DNA from: Phytoactinopolyspora limicola
Lineage (GTDB): Bacteria > Actinomycetota > Actinomycetes > Jiangellales > Jiangellaceae
Assembly (NCBI RefSeq): GCF_011320225.1
Contig: NZ_JAAOEN010000005.1
Coordinates: forward strand, 99,515 to 163,514
DNA length: 64,000 nucleotides
Direction of reading: 5' to 3'
The notes under the pieces were generated by a model. It did not search any database. It saw only the letters and a program-made list of their open reading frames with translations, and had not been told where the DNA came from. This document shows, in pieces, positions 9,370 through 18,835 of this stretch; positions within the stretch are counted from its first letter, which is position 1, and each line of letters opens with the position of its first letter. Made by a program: the position numbers and the translations under genes.

Positions 9370-10242
9370 GTGAGTGCTCCTGTCCTTCCGGGTTACCGGC
9401 ACTTCTATTCGGGCAAAGTCCGCGACCTGTACGCGCCGGAGGACGGCAGCCACCGCCTGCTGCTCGTGGCCAGCGACCGCATCTCGGCTTATGACTACAT
9501 CCTGAGCAGCACCATCCCCGACAAAGGCCGCATCCTGACGGCGATGTCGTTGTGGTGGTTCGAGCAAGTGGCCGACGTGCTGCCCAATCATGTCGTCTCC
9601 ACCACTGTTCCCAGCGCGGTGAGCGGCCGAGCAGTGCTGGTCGAGCGGTTGGAGATGGTGCCGGTTGAGTGCATCGCGAGGGGTTATCTCGCGGGCTCCG
9701 GGCTGGTCGAGTACCGGAAAGCCGGCGCCATCTGCGGTATCGGGCTGCCGCCGGGTCTGGAGAACGGTTCTCGGCTCGACGAGGCGATCTTCACGCCGAC
9801 GACGAAGGCGGCCATTGGTGAACACGACGAGAACATGGACTTCCCCGAGGTCGAACGGCTGTTGGGCGCTGACCTCGCCGCCACTCTGCGCCGGCTGACA
9901 CTGGAGGTGTATACCCGGGGAGAGTCGATCGCCCGCGATCGGGGCATCATCCTGGCCGACACCAAGGTGGAGTTCGGGCTGCGCGACGACGGCACCGTCG
10001 TGTTGGCGGACGAGGTGCTCACGCCAGACTCGTCGCGCTTCTGGCCGCTGGACAGCTGGCACCCTGGTCAGTCGCAGCCGTCGTTCGACAAACAGTTCGT
10101 CCGCGACTGGCTCGCCTCGCCAGCCGCGGACTGGGACCGCTCCGCCGGCACGCCGCCGCCGGAGCTACCGGATGAGATCGTCGAGCGGACGCGGCAGCGT
10201 TACGTCGATGCGTACGAACGTTTGACGGGAAACAAGTTCTGA
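9370..10242 (+). CDS. purC: SAICAR synthetase
   Basis: PurC condenses CAIR with aspartate and ATP in the eighth step of de novo purine synthesis. The 290-residue protein begins with the family strand [13 protein letters not shown] and carries [22 protein letters not shown] and [10 protein letters not shown]. The GTG start at 9370 places the ATP-grasp-like fold at the usual distance from the amino terminus. The 155-base gap before purS may hold a separate purSQL promoter. Confidence 0.96.
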   Translation: MSAPVLPGYRHFYSGKVRDLYAPEDGSHRLLLVASDRISAYDYILSSTIPDKGRILTAMSLWWFEQVADVLPNHVVSTTVPSAVSGRAVLVERLEMVPVECIARGYLAGSGLVEYRKAGAICGIGLPPGLENGSRLDEAIFTPTTKAAIGEHDENMDFPEVERLLGADLAATLRRLTLEVYTRGESIARDRGIILADTKVEFGLRDDGTVVLADEVLTPDSSRFWPLDSWHPGQSQPSFDKQFVRDWLASPAADWDRSAGTPPPELPDEIVERTRQRYVDAYERLTGNKF

Positions 10243-10397
10243 GGCGGTTGGACCGGCCACAGCGGCCACTCGGCTGACCAGTCCGGCGGCGCGATCCTCC
10301 CGGACGCTCGGGAGCCGGCACCGCTGCGGGGGAATCCCAGCCTTCTGACGTATCCTGGGCGTGCCCATCTCTCCAGTCGCGCAAGGAGCGTCTGCCC

Positions 10398-10643
10398 GTG
10401 GCTCGTGTCGTCGTCGACGTCATGCTGAAATCCGAAATTCTCGATCCGCAAGGCAAAGCCGTGCACGGAGCGTTGAACCGGTTGGGGTTCGACGGCGTCA
10501 CCGCGGTACGGCAAGGCAAACGATTCGAGATCGAACTCGACGGCGCCGCCACCCCGGAAGCGGTCGCGCGGATCGAGCAGGCGGCGTCCACTCTGCTGTC
10601 CAACCCGGTCATCGAAGACTTCGAGCTGCGGGTCGAGCAGTGA
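10398..10643 (+). CDS. purS: FGAM synthase subunit PurS
   Basis: PurS is the small scaffold subunit that lets PurQ deliver ammonia to PurL in formylglycinamidine ribonucleotide synthesis. The 81-residue protein has the typical pattern: VVVDVMLKSEILDPQGKAV, the RQGKRFEIEL strand and the NPVIEDF end. It heads purS-purQ-purL. A GTG start is preceded by AAGGAG about 10 bases upstream. Confidence 0.94.
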   Translation: MARVVVDVMLKSEILDPQGKAVHGALNRLGFDGVTAVRQGKRFEIELDGAATPEAVARIEQAASTLLSNPVIEDFELRVEQ

Positions 10644-10701
10644 GGGTCACCGGTCGCAGATCGGCTAGGCGACGAGCGAGGGACGTGAGAGGAGCCCAAG
10701 C

Positions 10702-11373
10702 GTGACTATCGGAGTCGTCACCTTTCCCGGCTCGCTGGACGACAGCGACGCCATGCGCGCCGTCCGGATCGCTACCGGCGACGCCGTTTCGTTGTGGCAT
10801 GGCGACGCCGACCTCAAAGGGGTGGACGCGATCGTCCTGCCCGGCGGCTTCTCCTACGGGGACTACCTGCGTTGCGGCGCCATCGCCCGGTTCGCTCCGA
10901 TCATGGAGCCCTTGATCGACGCTGCCCGGGGTGGAATGCCGGTGCTTGGCATCTGCAACGGCTTCCAGATCCTGTGCGAGACCCATTTGCTCCCCGGTGC
11001 GCTCGTCCGTAACGATCACCGCAAGTTCGTGTGCCGAGACCAGAAGCTGCGGATCGAGAACACGTCGACGCCGTGGACCTCCGCCTATCAGCCGGGCCAA
11101 GAGATCGTCATTCCGTTGAAGAACGGCGAGGGCGGCTACGTCGCCGACGAATCAACTCTGGACCGGCTCGAAGCCCAGGGGCAGGTCGTCGCCCGTTACC
11201 TCGATGGCAACCCCAACGGCTCGTACCGGGACATCGCCGGCGTCGCCAACGAGCGGGGCAACGTCGTCGGGTTGATGCCGCATCCCGAACACGCGGTCGA
11301 GGCGCTCACCGGCCCCACCACCGATGGCCTCGGTTTCTTCACCTCCGTTCTGAATAGCTTGGTGACCGCATGA
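10702..11373 (+). CDS. purQ: FGAM synthase, glutaminase subunit PurQ
   Basis: PurQ is the class I glutamine amidotransferase subunit that hydrolyses glutamine and feeds ammonia to PurL. The nucleophile Cys85 sits in GICNGFQ, and the His-Glu pair is in MPHPEHAVE near the end. It has 223 residues. The GTG start follows a GAGAGGAG Shine-Dalgarno at 10687-10694. Its last bases overlap the purL start as ATGA, so the two are translationally coupled. Confidence 0.96.
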   Translation: MTIGVVTFPGSLDDSDAMRAVRIATGDAVSLWHGDADLKGVDAIVLPGGFSYGDYLRCGAIARFAPIMEPLIDAARGGMPVLGICNGFQILCETHLLPGALVRNDHRKFVCRDQKLRIENTSTPWTSAYQPGQEIVIPLKNGEGGYVADESTLDRLEAQGQVVARYLDGNPNGSYRDIAGVANERGNVVGLMPHPEHAVEALTGPTTDGLGFFTSVLNSLVTA

Positions 11374-13634
11374 CCATCGACACCATCGAGCACGCCGCCA
11401 AGACGCCTGACCAGCCCCAGCCGTGGGGTGAGCTCGGGCTGAAGGCCGACGAGTACGAGCGCATCCGCGAGCTGTTGGGGCGCCGCCCCACCAGCGCCGA
11501 GCTCGCCATGTACAGCGTGATGTGGTCCGAGCATTGTTCCTACAAGTCCAGCAAGGTCCACCTGCGCACGTTCGGTGAGTTGGCCCAGGAGACCAGCACC
11601 GGCAAGCTCCTGGCTGGCATCGGCGAGAACGCCGGTGTCGTCGATATCGGGCAGGGCTACGCCGTCACCTTCAAAGTCGAGTCCCACAACCATCCGTCAT
11701 ACGTGGAGCCGTACCAGGGTGCCGCCACGGGTGTTGGTGGGATCGTCCGGGACATCTTGGCTATGGGAGCGCGCCCGATCGGCGTCATGGACTCCTTGCG
11801 GTTCGGACCGTTGGAGGCGGCGGACACCCAGCGGGTGCTGCCCGGCGTCGTCGCCGGAGTCGGCGGATACGGCAACTGCCTCGGCCTGCCCAACATCGGC
11901 GGCGAGGTCGTGTTCGACCCTAGCTACGCCGGAAACCCACTGGTCAACGCCCTCTGCGTGGGGGTGATGCGGCACGAGGACCTCCATCTCGCGCACGCCT
12001 CGGGCGCCGGCAACAAGGTCATTCTGTATGGCGCCCGCACGGGAGGCGACGGCATCGGCGGCGTCTCGGTGTTGGCATCGGAGACATTCGAGTCCGAAGG
12101 GCCGGCCAAACGTCCCAGCGTGCAAGTGGGCGACCCGTTCATGGAGAAGTTGCTCATCGAGTGCACGCTGGAACTGTTCGCCGAAGGTTTGGTGGTCGGA
12201 ATCCAGGACCTGGGCGGTGCCGGGTTGTCCTGCGCTACGTCGGAGCTGGCCAGTGCCGGCGATGGCGGCATGCATGTGGTCCTGGATCGGGTGCCGCTGC
12301 GTGATGCGACGCTTGCCCCGGAAGAGATCCTGATGAGCGAGTCGCAGGAGCGGATGATGGCGGTGGTCGAACCGGCCATGGTCGAACGCTTCATGCGGAT
12401 TTGTGAGAAGTGGGACGTGCAGGCCGACATCGTCGGAGAGGTCAACGAGTCGGGGCGGCTGACCATCGAATGGCGGGGCGAGACCGTCGTCGACGTGCCT
12501 CCGCGCACCGTCGCCCACGAGGGGCCGGTGTACCAGCGACCCTTCGCGCGCCCGGCCTGGCAGGACACGTTGCAGGCGGCGGGTCCGTCCACTCTGGCCC
12601 GGCCCAGCACCGGCGCTGAGTTGCGTTCCACTCTGCTGCGGTTGATCGGTTCTGCGAACCTGTGCTCCCGGGCTTGGATCACCGATCAGTACGACCGCTA
12701 TGTGTTGGGAAACACCGTCCTCGCGCAGCCGGAGGACGCCGGTGTGCTTCGCGTCGACCCCGAGACCGGCCTGGGCGTGGCGCTGTCCACGGATGCCAAC
12801 GGCCGCTACGCCAAGCTCGACCCTTACCTGGGGGCGCAATTGGCGCTGGCCGAGGCGTATCGCAACGTCGCGGTTACGGGGGCGCGGCCGCTGGCCGTGA
12901 CCAACTGCCTCAACTTCGGTTCGCCGGAGGACCCGGCCGTCATGTGGCAGTTCGCCGAAGCGGTCCGGGGGCTCGCCGATGGATGCCGCACGCTGGGCAC
13001 ACCCGTCACCGGCGGCAACGTGTCGCTGTACAACCAGACTGGCGACACCGCCATCCTGCCGACGCCCGTGGTGGGTGTCCTTGGTGTGATCGACGATGTC
13101 GCCGGCCGCGTACCCAGCGGGTTCAACACACCTGGCCACATCATCTACCTGTTAGGTGACACCGACGACGAGTTCGGGGGATCGGAATGGGCCCACGTGG
13201 TCCACGGCCACCTGGGTGGACAACCGCCCGCCGTGCGCCTCGACGCCGAACGAGACCTGGCCGAGCTGTTCTACCACGCCGCCCGGGACGGTCTCATCGC
13301 AGCCGCGCACGATGTCTCCGACGGAGGGCTGGCGCAGGCGCTCAGCGAGGCGGTGCTTCGACACGGCGTCGGCGCGCGGGTGTGGGTGCCGCCTGAGCTC
13401 GACCCATTCGTTTTCCTCTTTTCCGAGTCGACGGCGCGGGCGATCGTCGCCGTGCCACATCCGGAAGAGGTGCGTTTCACCGGGATGTGCGCGGCGCGTG
13501 GTGTGCCGCACGAGCGCATCGGTGTGGTGGACGATGCCGATGCGCTCGACGTTCAAGGTCAGTTCACCATTGGCCTGGACGAGCTGCGTGCTGCCCATGA
13601 GGGCACTCTGCCGGCGGCGTTCGGCGCGGACTGA
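11370..13634 (+). CDS. purL: FGAM synthase, large subunit PurL
   Basis: PurL uses ATP and ammonia from PurQ to convert FGAR to FGAM. The 754-residue protein has the length of the small-type PurL that needs PurS and PurQ. Family landmarks are [12 protein letters not shown], the metal-binding [20 protein letters not shown], and the second-domain [13 protein letters not shown] and [13 protein letters not shown] stretches. It overlaps purQ by 4 bases. Downstream lies a convergent MFS operon. Confidence 0.97.
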   Translation: MTIDTIEHAAKTPDQPQPWGELGLKADEYERIRELLGRRPTSAELAMYSVMWSEHCSYKSSKVHLRTFGELAQETSTGKLLAGIGENAGVVDIGQGYAVTFKVESHNHPSYVEPYQGAATGVGGIVRDILAMGARPIGVMDSLRFGPLEAADTQRVLPGVVAGVGGYGNCLGLPNIGGEVVFDPSYAGNPLVNALCVGVMRHEDLHLAHASGAGNKVILYGARTGGDGIGGVSVLASETFESEGPAKRPSVQVGDPFMEKLLIECTLELFAEGLVVGIQDLGGAGLSCATSELASAGDGGMHVVLDRVPLRDATLAPEEILMSESQERMMAVVEPAMVERFMRICEKWDVQADIVGEVNESGRLTIEWRGETVVDVPPRTVAHEGPVYQRPFARPAWQDTLQAAGPSTLARPSTGAELRSTLLRLIGSANLCSRAWITDQYDRYVLGNTVLAQPEDAGVLRVDPETGLGVALSTDANGRYAKLDPYLGAQLALAEAYRNVAVTGARPLAVTNCLNFGSPEDPAVMWQFAEAVRGLADGCRTLGTPVTGGNVSLYNQTGDTAILPTPVVGVLGVIDDVAGRVPSGFNTPGHIIYLLGDTDDEFGGSEWAHVVHGHLGGQPPAVRLDAERDLAELFYHAARDGLIAAAHDVSDGGLAQALSEAVLRHGVGARVWVPPELDPFVFLFSESTARAIVAVPHPEEVRFTGMCAARGVPHERIGVVDDADALDVQGQFTIGLDELRAAHEGTLPAAFGAD

Positions 13635-13670
13635 TCCGCGCGGTGGCACCCGGGCCTGTAGTGCAAGACA

Positions 13671-13862
13671 CTAACTGCGGCCTATCCCACCAAGTTCGGT
13701 CAGCCGGAGGCTCAGCCGAGTCGCGAGTCGAGCTTGCCGACGGTATCGGCGGGTCAGGCGTCGATCCAATCGACGCTTCTCGGCCACCGTATGTCGCAGC
13801 ACGTCAGCGTGCAGCTCACGGGTGCGTTCCCGGTGCAGCAGCATCCCTTGGGTCAGGTTCAT
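13671..13862 (-). CDS. small arginine-rich protein coupled to an MFS gene
   Basis: This frame encodes 63 residues beginning MNLTQGMLLHRERTRELHAD and rich in arginine and leucine, predicted as mostly helical and very basic. I do not recognise a family. It is likely real because its ATG starts 2 bases after the stop of the MFS gene on the same strand, an arrangement typical of coupled genes, and because the gap to purL would otherwise be empty. It ends convergently with purL. Confidence 0.5.
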   Translation of the reverse strand: MNLTQGMLLHRERTRELHADVLRHTVAEKRRLDRRLTRRYRRQARLATRLSLRLTELGGIGRS

Positions 13863-13864
13863 GA

Positions 13865-15211
13865 CTAGTCTCCGGCGTCGGCTGCGGCTGCCCGAGCAGC
13901 CGCGATCCGCGCAGTGTTGATGCGTGGAAGGGCGTAGGCGAACAACACGAGATGAACAGCGGCCGCAACCAGGAATGGTGTGCGTAAGGCCCATTCGCGG
14001 CCGAAGAGGGGTTCGCCGATGGCGACGATGACACCACCGAGCAGGCTACCCAGCGATATCGTGCCCCAGCCGAAGAACCGATAGACCGAATTGACCCGGC
14101 CCATGAGGTGGTCCGGGATGATCGACTGGCGTAGTGACACGGTGATGACATTCCACAGCACGACGAGGAACCCGCTGACGGTCAGTACCGCCCATACGAG
14201 GACCCCACTCGACACTAGCCCGATCACCGCCAGTCCGGTGCCCATGCCGAGCATGGAGACGAACAGCGACGTTCCGGTGCCGAGCCTGCGGCTCACTCGC
14301 TCGGCGCACAGCGAGGCGACGATGGCCCCGCCGGCGGTGCCGGTCAGCAAGAGGCCGAACCGGCTGGCGTCGAGCTCCAATACCTCCTGGGCGAACAGGA
14401 CCATGATGGCCATGCAGGTGGCCGACATCGCGTTCAGTCCGCCCAGTACCAGGGCCAGTGATCGTAGGAGGTGGTGATTCCATAACCAGCGAACCCCCTC
14501 GGAGATCTCCGCCCGCCAGGCGATCCGGCCGGTGGTGGTCTGGCCTTTTGGGGTGAAGGCACCGGCGAGGGTGAAAACCAGCGCTGCCCCGATGGCATAG
14601 GTCCCGGCGGTGAGGAAGAACGGCAGCGCGAACGCGACGCCGAGGAGCAGGCCCGCCAGCGGTGGACCGGCGAACTGGTTGGTGACCATCTCCGCGCCCC
14701 ACATCCGGCCGTTGGCCTTCTCCAGGCGGTCTTTGCTGACGATGGATGGCAGGAGGGTTTGGGCCGAGTTGTCGCGGAGTACCTCGGCGAAGCCGACCAG
14801 CAGGGCGGTCAGGTAGAGCAGGCCCAGCAGGAGTAGGGCATTGCCGGGTGGGTCGGCGCTGCCGTCGGCGATCGCATCGGGGCTGGTGAGATTGCCGTGC
14901 TGGGCGGCAATGACGCAGGCGAGGCTCATGATGGCGATGCAGCGGGCGACGTCCATCACCGCCACCAGCCGACGACGATCAAACCGGTCGGTGATGACAC
15001 CGGCCGGCAGGGAGAACAGCAGCCATGGCAGCCGGGTGGCGAGGGTGACCAGGGCGATCTGGATGGGGTCGCGGGTGAGTGCGGACGCGAGCCAAGGAAT
15101 GGCTACCACCATGAGTCCGTCACCCAGGTTCGACACCGTGGTGGCGGAGAACAGCGTCCAGTAATTGCGGCCAAGGCGCTGCTGCGAAGGCGTTGCGGTC
15201 GGGGCGGTCAT
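13865..15211 (-). CDS. MFS transporter (enterobactin/macrolide exporter type)
   Basis: This 448-residue protein has about twelve hydrophobic helices and the first-loop MFS motif as GVITDRFDRRRL. The opening NYWTLFSATTVSNLGDGL is typical of the MFS group that contains EntS-like and macrolide exporters. The start overlaps the stop of the ArsR-type regulator by 4 bases (ATGA), so regulator and pump form one operon. The substrate is unknown; a drug or siderophore-like export role is an inference from family. Confidence 0.85.
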   Translation of the reverse strand: MTAPTATPSQQRLGRNYWTLFSATTVSNLGDGLMVVAIPWLASALTRDPIQIALVTLATRLPWLLFSLPAGVITDRFDRRRLVAVMDVARCIAIMSLACVIAAQHGNLTSPDAIADGSADPPGNALLLLGLLYLTALLVGFAEVLRDNSAQTLLPSIVSKDRLEKANGRMWGAEMVTNQFAGPPLAGLLLGVAFALPFFLTAGTYAIGAALVFTLAGAFTPKGQTTTGRIAWRAEISEGVRWLWNHHLLRSLALVLGGLNAMSATCMAIMVLFAQEVLELDASRFGLLLTGTAGGAIVASLCAERVSRRLGTGTSLFVSMLGMGTGLAVIGLVSSGVLVWAVLTVSGFLVVLWNVITVSLRQSIIPDHLMGRVNSVYRFFGWGTISLGSLLGGVIVAIGEPLFGREWALRTPFLVAAAVHLVLFAYALPRINTARIAAARAAAADAGD

Positions 15212-15861
15212 GGGGCTTCGGGCGGGCCGTCGTGGCCGGCATCGGGAAGCGGGCGGCGCGTGGTGGGGTAGATGCCGATGGCGAAGCCGTAGACGACGTC
15301 GCCACCACGCGGCTCACGAGTGAACTCCATGATGAGGTCGTTGACCCGATCGCTCCATTCCGCGGCGCGCTCCGTCGGGATCCGGGCGTGCCGGATGTTG
15401 GCATTGAACGGGAGGTCGGGCGGCGCGTTGGAGATCTCTTCCGCTGCGGTCGACAAGGCCCGCTGGGGCATCGTCGTGGCTTCGTCGCTGCGCTGGAAGA
15501 TGAATACCCGAGCAGTGCGGCCGTAGTACTTCGCTTCGATGGCCCGGACCCGCTTGGTGCGTACCACCCGCACTAGGCCGGCCTCTTCGAGCACCTTGAG
15601 GTGGTGGCCAACGGTCCCTTTGGGTTTGTTCAGCGCTACCGCCAGGTCTGACGTTGTAGCAGCTCGTTCGAGGAGCAGGCTCACGATCTGCTCCCGTGTT
15701 TCCTCGAAGAGTGCCCGGTACTGCGCACGCTGCGTCAGATCCAGTCTTTCGTCCAGCTCGTAGTCCGGCAGCGGCGTGGTGTCACCAGGCGAGTCCGCCG
15801 CCGCGCCGGCGGAACGGTCGGCATCTGCCGTATGGTCGGCCATATCCGTATGGTCGGTCAT
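15208..15861 (-). CDS. ArsR-type winged-helix regulator of the MFS operon
   Basis: This 217-residue protein has an amino-terminal disordered acidic segment and then a helix-turn-helix: QIVSLLLERAATTSDLAVAL with the recognition part NKPKGTVGHHLKVLEEAGLV. No cysteine pair typical of metal-sensing ArsR proteins is seen, so a small organic ligand is more likely. The gene is first in the operon with the MFS pump. Its start lies among CGTATGGTC repeats that look like its own operator; an alternative ATG six codons further in falls between them. Confidence 0.8.
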   Translation of the reverse strand: MTDHTDMADHTADADRSAGAAADSPGDTTPLPDYELDERLDLTQRAQYRALFEETREQIVSLLLERAATTSDLAVALNKPKGTVGHHLKVLEEAGLVRVVRTKRVRAIEAKYYGRTARVFIFQRSDEATTMPQRALSTAAEEISNAPPDLPFNANIRHARIPTERAAEWSDRVNDLIMEFTREPRGGDVVYGFAIGIYPTTRRPLPDAGHDGPPEAP

Positions 15862-15874
15862 TCCAGACCATACG
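15829..15874. promoter_or_regulatory. CGTATGGTC/GACCATACG operator cluster at the ArsR start
   Basis: CGTATGGTCGG occurs at 15829-15839 and again at 15847-15857, and the inverted form GACCATACG lies at 15866-15874. The last two form a perfect 9-base inverted repeat with a 10-base spacer across the arsR start codon. This is a good candidate for autoregulation by the ArsR-type protein. Confidence 0.55.
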
Positions 15875-15901
15875 TCAATAGGTACAGTCGTTGATGTCGA
15901 T

Positions 15902-15923
15902 GACCATCATGACTATGATGGTC
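15902..15923. promoter_or_regulatory. perfect palindrome ahead of the toxin-antitoxin genes
   Basis: GACCATCAT (15902-15910) and ATGATGGTC (15915-15923) are perfect inverted arms with a 4-base spacer, 14 bases before the antitoxin start. Position and symmetry fit conditional autoregulation by an antitoxin-toxin complex. The GACCAT core is also present in the neighbouring ArsR operator. Confidence 0.6.
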
Positions 15924-15937
15924 ACCGAGGTGATCGT

Positions 15938-16234
15938 ATGAGTGGTTCTGATGCCGACCGGGTCTGGACGGTTGCCGAGGCCAAGTCCCGTTTCAGTGAA
16001 CTCGTCCATCGGGCGAGCCGAGATGGCCCGCAAGTTGTTACCCGTCGTGGTGAGGAGGTTGTTGTGGTTGTGGCGACGGACGAGTGGCACCGGAAATCGA
16101 CGCGGAAGGGGAGCCTCGCGGAGTTCTTTGCGAATTCGCCGATGGCGGGGCTGGACGTCGATGTTGAGCGAATCGAGATCGACATGCGAGAGGCCGACCT
16201 CGATGGCCCTGAGTACGCGGAGCCTGGCCCGTGA
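15938..16234 (+). CDS. Phd/YefM-type antitoxin
   Basis: This 98-residue protein is the labile antitoxin of a type II module. The DNA-binding amino terminus reads WTVAEAKSRFSELVHRAS followed by PQVVTRRGEEVVVV, the hallmark of the Phd/YefM family. The acidic carboxy terminus should bind the toxin. The ATG at 15938 was chosen because it gives the family-typical start and lies just after a palindrome. It overlaps the toxin gene by 4 bases (GTGA). Confidence 0.88.
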   Translation: MSGSDADRVWTVAEAKSRFSELVHRASRDGPQVVTRRGEEVVVVVATDEWHRKSTRKGSLAEFFANSPMAGLDVDVERIEIDMREADLDGPEYAEPGP

Positions 16235-16653
16235 CCTTCTTGCTGGACACGAACGCAGTGTCGGAGTGGTTCAAGCCAAGGCCCAACTCCGGATTGATGG
16301 CGTGGATGCACATGGTCGACGAGGATCGCACCTATGTCAGCGTCATCACGCTAGGTGAGCTGCGCAAGGGGGTCGAGCGGTTGCCGTCCGGATGGCGACG
16401 GCAGCGTCTGCAACTGTGGCTCATCGATGATTTGCGCGCGCGATTCGAGCATCGAGTGCTGTCGGTAGATGCCGAGACTGGCGACGCGTGGGGACGGTTG
16501 ATCGCGCGGACGGAGAAAGCCGGGTGCAGAGTCGGCGTCACTGACGCGTTGATCGCTGCGACGGCGGAGGTTCATGCCCTCAAAGTGGTCACCAGAAACG
16601 TCAAACATTTTGAGCCGACCGGGGTGCCGGTGCTCAATCCGTGGACCGGATGA
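16231..16653 (+). CDS. vapC: VapC-type PIN-domain toxin ribonuclease
   Basis: This 140-residue PIN protein is expected to be a metal-dependent endoribonuclease that blocks translation when freed from its antitoxin. The acidic quartet is visible: the aspartate of FLLDTNAVSEW, the glutamate of ITLGELRKGVE, the aspartate of GVTDALIAATA, and a final position in VTRNVKHF. The GTG start overlaps the antitoxin stop. The whole module lies between an ArsR/MFS operon and a housekeeping-like region, as is usual for mobile toxin-antitoxin cassettes. Confidence 0.9.
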   Translation: MTFLLDTNAVSEWFKPRPNSGLMAWMHMVDEDRTYVSVITLGELRKGVERLPSGWRRQRLQLWLIDDLRARFEHRVLSVDAETGDAWGRLIARTEKAGCRVGVTDALIAATAEVHALKVVTRNVKHFEPTGVPVLNPWTG

Positions 16654-16733
16654 CCTCTCGTTGCTGCGATGAGCTGCCATGACGCGGATGTGGTGGGACG
16701 TGTGTCGGGTCTTCGCGGCGTCGCGGTTACCGT

Positions 16734-17531
16734 GTGGTGGTGGCGAAACGAATCGATCCTGACGTGGTCTGGAGTACCTACTACGACGGGTACCAGGTGC
16801 TGCGGGAATGGTTGGTCGGATTGCCTCATCGGTACTGGGGCCACGAGAGTGTTCTGCCCGGTTGGACCGTAACCGAGCTGGCCGCTCATCTGGTCAGCGT
16901 GGTTGGCCGGGTGGGCGAGCTGACCCCGGCTGCCCGGTCGGTGGACGTGTTGACCGCCAGCCAGTACGTGCTTGCTTACGACACCAACGCCGGCGTCGTC
17001 GCTGACGAAGCGCGGGCCATCGCCGCCGCCGCGCGATCACAGCCGGACAGAGTGGTTGCCGCTATCGACGACGCGCTGGCGGTCGCGGTCGGCCGGATGG
17101 AGCAGCTCACGCCGGGGGATCCGGTGGTCGCGGGGCGCCGTGGTGCCATCCGGCTCAGTCAGTTCCTGTTGACCAGGGTGATCGAGATCGTCACCCACGC
17201 CGACGATCTTGCCCGTTCGGTGCGTGAGGTAGAGCCACCCGCCATGCCCCGGAGTACGCAGCGCACAGGTGTGCGGGCGCTGCTCGACATGCTCGCCGAG
17301 CGAGTGCCGGGCCGTACCGTCGAAGTGCGGGTTCCGCCGTACGCCGCAGTGCAGTGCATTGAGGGCCCCAGGCACACGCGGGGGACGCCGCCGAACATCG
17401 TCGAGATGGACGCTGCCACCTGGATCCGGCTGGCGACGGGCCGGGTTGCGTGGGATGTTGAGGCCCATGCGGGCCGGATCTCGGCCAGTGGGGAGCGCGC
17501 CAACCTGGCGGGTCACCTACCGCTGCTGTGA
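16734..17531 (+). CDS. maleylpyruvate isomerase-family (mycothiol-type DinB) protein
   Basis: This 265-residue protein belongs to the actinobacterial DinB-like/maleylpyruvate isomerase group, members of which can use mycothiol as cofactor. The amino-terminal domain has a metal-site-like WTVTELAAHLVSVVGR and a later VIEIVTHADDLARS, which supplies a second histidine. The carboxy-terminal 80 residues resemble a sterol-carrier-like domain seen in the same family. Three consecutive GTG codons at 16734-16742 make the start uncertain by two residues. The reaction is unknown. Confidence 0.75.
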   Translation: MVVAKRIDPDVVWSTYYDGYQVLREWLVGLPHRYWGHESVLPGWTVTELAAHLVSVVGRVGELTPAARSVDVLTASQYVLAYDTNAGVVADEARAIAAAARSQPDRVVAAIDDALAVAVGRMEQLTPGDPVVAGRRGAIRLSQFLLTRVIEIVTHADDLARSVREVEPPAMPRSTQRTGVRALLDMLAERVPGRTVEVRVPPYAAVQCIEGPRHTRGTPPNIVEMDAATWIRLATGRVAWDVEAHAGRISASGERANLAGHLPLL

Positions 17532-17615
17532 GGACCCGCCGCCGGTGGTGCGGCCGGGCCCGAGAATGCAGCTACCGCGGGGCGGTTCCCAAGGCATCAT
17601 CCCTTGGCAAAACAT

Positions 17616-17631
17616 GGGAACATGTGTTCGA
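17616..17631. promoter_or_regulatory. LexA-like SOS box ahead of the radical SAM gene
   Basis: GGGAACATGTGTTCGA matches the actinobacterial LexA box pattern TCGAAC-N4-GTTCGA at 10 of 12 fixed positions, with both inner halves GAAC and GTTC intact. It ends 9 bases before the start codon at 17641. A weaker hairpin, CCAAGG to CCTTGG, lies just upstream at 17589-17607. Confidence 0.55.
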
Positions 17632-17640
17632 CTACACGTT

Positions 17641-18711
17641 ATGCGATGGCAGAACCAGACGCTGAGTGTCGAGGCCGCTACAGCGCTGCCTGGCCTGCGG
17701 CGTATCCCCGGGCTCGTGCGTAGCGTCACCACTCCAGAGTTCGAGGGTGTCACGTTCCACGAGGTCGCCGCGCGAAGTGTGCTGAACAAGGTCTCGGCCA
17801 TGTCTGAGGTGCCGTTCGGCTGGACGGTGAATCCTTACCGGGGCTGCACTCACGCTTGCACCTACTGCTTCGCCCGGCGCAGCCATGAATGGCTCGAGTT
17901 CGATGCCGGCCGTGACTTCGACTCGGAGATCGTCGTCAAGGTCAACGCGCCGGAGGTGTTGACCCGCGAAGTGGCCCGTCGATCCTGGACCCGCGAGCAC
18001 GTCGCGCTCGGCACCAACACCGACCCATACCAGCGGGCCGAGGGGCGGTACCGGCTGATGCCGGGCATCATCCAGGCGTTGGCCGGATCCGGTACACCGT
18101 TCTCCATCCTCACCAAGGGCTCACTGCTCAGGCGCGACCTTCCGTTGTTGGCCGAGGTGTCGTCGACTGTGGAGGTCGGTTTGGCGGTTTCGATCGCTCT
18201 CGTGGATGAGCCACTGCATCGCAGCTTGGAGCCCGGCACGCCATCACCGAGGGCTCGCCTGACGCTGGTGCGAGCTGTCCGGGAGGCGGGCTTCGACTGC
18301 TCGGTGCTGCTCGCGCCCGTCCTGCCGTGGCTCACCGACACCTCCGTCGAGCTCGAGCGTGCTGTGGCGCAGCTGGCGGAGGCCGGCGCGAGTCGGGTCA
18401 CCATGATCCCGTTGCATCTGCGGCCCGGTGCGCGGGAGTGGTTCATGCGCTGGCTGCGGCGCGAGCATCCGGGCCTGGTGGAGCGTTACCAACAGCTCTA
18501 CGGGCGCGGCGCCTATGTGCCGGCACAGTACAAAGAGCACCTCCGGGAGCGGTTGCGGCCCATCTTGCGCCAGCACGGGTTCGACCGGCCGGACGCCGGC
18601 CGGACCCGCGCCGGTCATCGCGGCGCCGACCGCGGCCGAGACCAGACCGGACGGGTGTGCCCGGCGCAGCCGGCCGGCCAGCTGAGCTTGTTCGACCAGC
18701 ACCCCCGGTGA
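17641..18711 (+). CDS. Rv2578c-family radical SAM protein
   Basis: This 356-residue protein is an SPL-like radical SAM enzyme of the family named after Mycobacterium tuberculosis Rv2578c. The [4Fe-4S] ligand motif is CTHACTYC in the segment NPYRGCTHACTYCFARRSHE. Other family blocks are TPEFEGVTFHEV, ALGTNTDPYQRAEGRYRLM and SILTKGSLLRRDL. The tail after residue 320 is arginine-rich and variable. The ATG at 17641 matches the family start MRW. A LexA-like box just upstream hints at DNA-damage induction. The reaction of this family is not known to me. Confidence 0.88.
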   Translation: MRWQNQTLSVEAATALPGLRRIPGLVRSVTTPEFEGVTFHEVAARSVLNKVSAMSEVPFGWTVNPYRGCTHACTYCFARRSHEWLEFDAGRDFDSEIVVKVNAPEVLTREVARRSWTREHVALGTNTDPYQRAEGRYRLMPGIIQALAGSGTPFSILTKGSLLRRDLPLLAEVSSTVEVGLAVSIALVDEPLHRSLEPGTPSPRARLTLVRAVREAGFDCSVLLAPVLPWLTDTSVELERAVAQLAEAGASRVTMIPLHLRPGAREWFMRWLRREHPGLVERYQQLYGRGAYVPAQYKEHLRERLRPILRQHGFDRPDAGRTRAGHRGADRGRDQTGRVCPAQPAGQLSLFDQHPR

Positions 18712-18760
18712 TCGAAACCACGATCGGGTCGCCATAGCGACACGATGCCGGCAATGATCA

Positions 18761-18787
18761 CCGGTGCGGCTGTTCAGCCGGCACCGC
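18761..18787 (+). terminator. stem-loop between the radical SAM gene and the LPXTG gene
   Basis: CGGTGCGGCT (18762-18771), loop GTTC, and AGCCGGCACCG (18776-18786) pair with one bulged base. It lies 50 bases after the radical SAM stop and could end that transcript, although no T-run follows. Confidence 0.35.
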
Positions 18788-18835
18788 GGCGTGAAAAGAT
18801 CTGAGTCATCGTTCGTCTCGTTCTGGAGGTCCCCG

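Noticed and set aside
11697-13139. 480-codon open frame opposite purL
   Set aside because: It is antisense to a complete purL and contains no recognisable domain.
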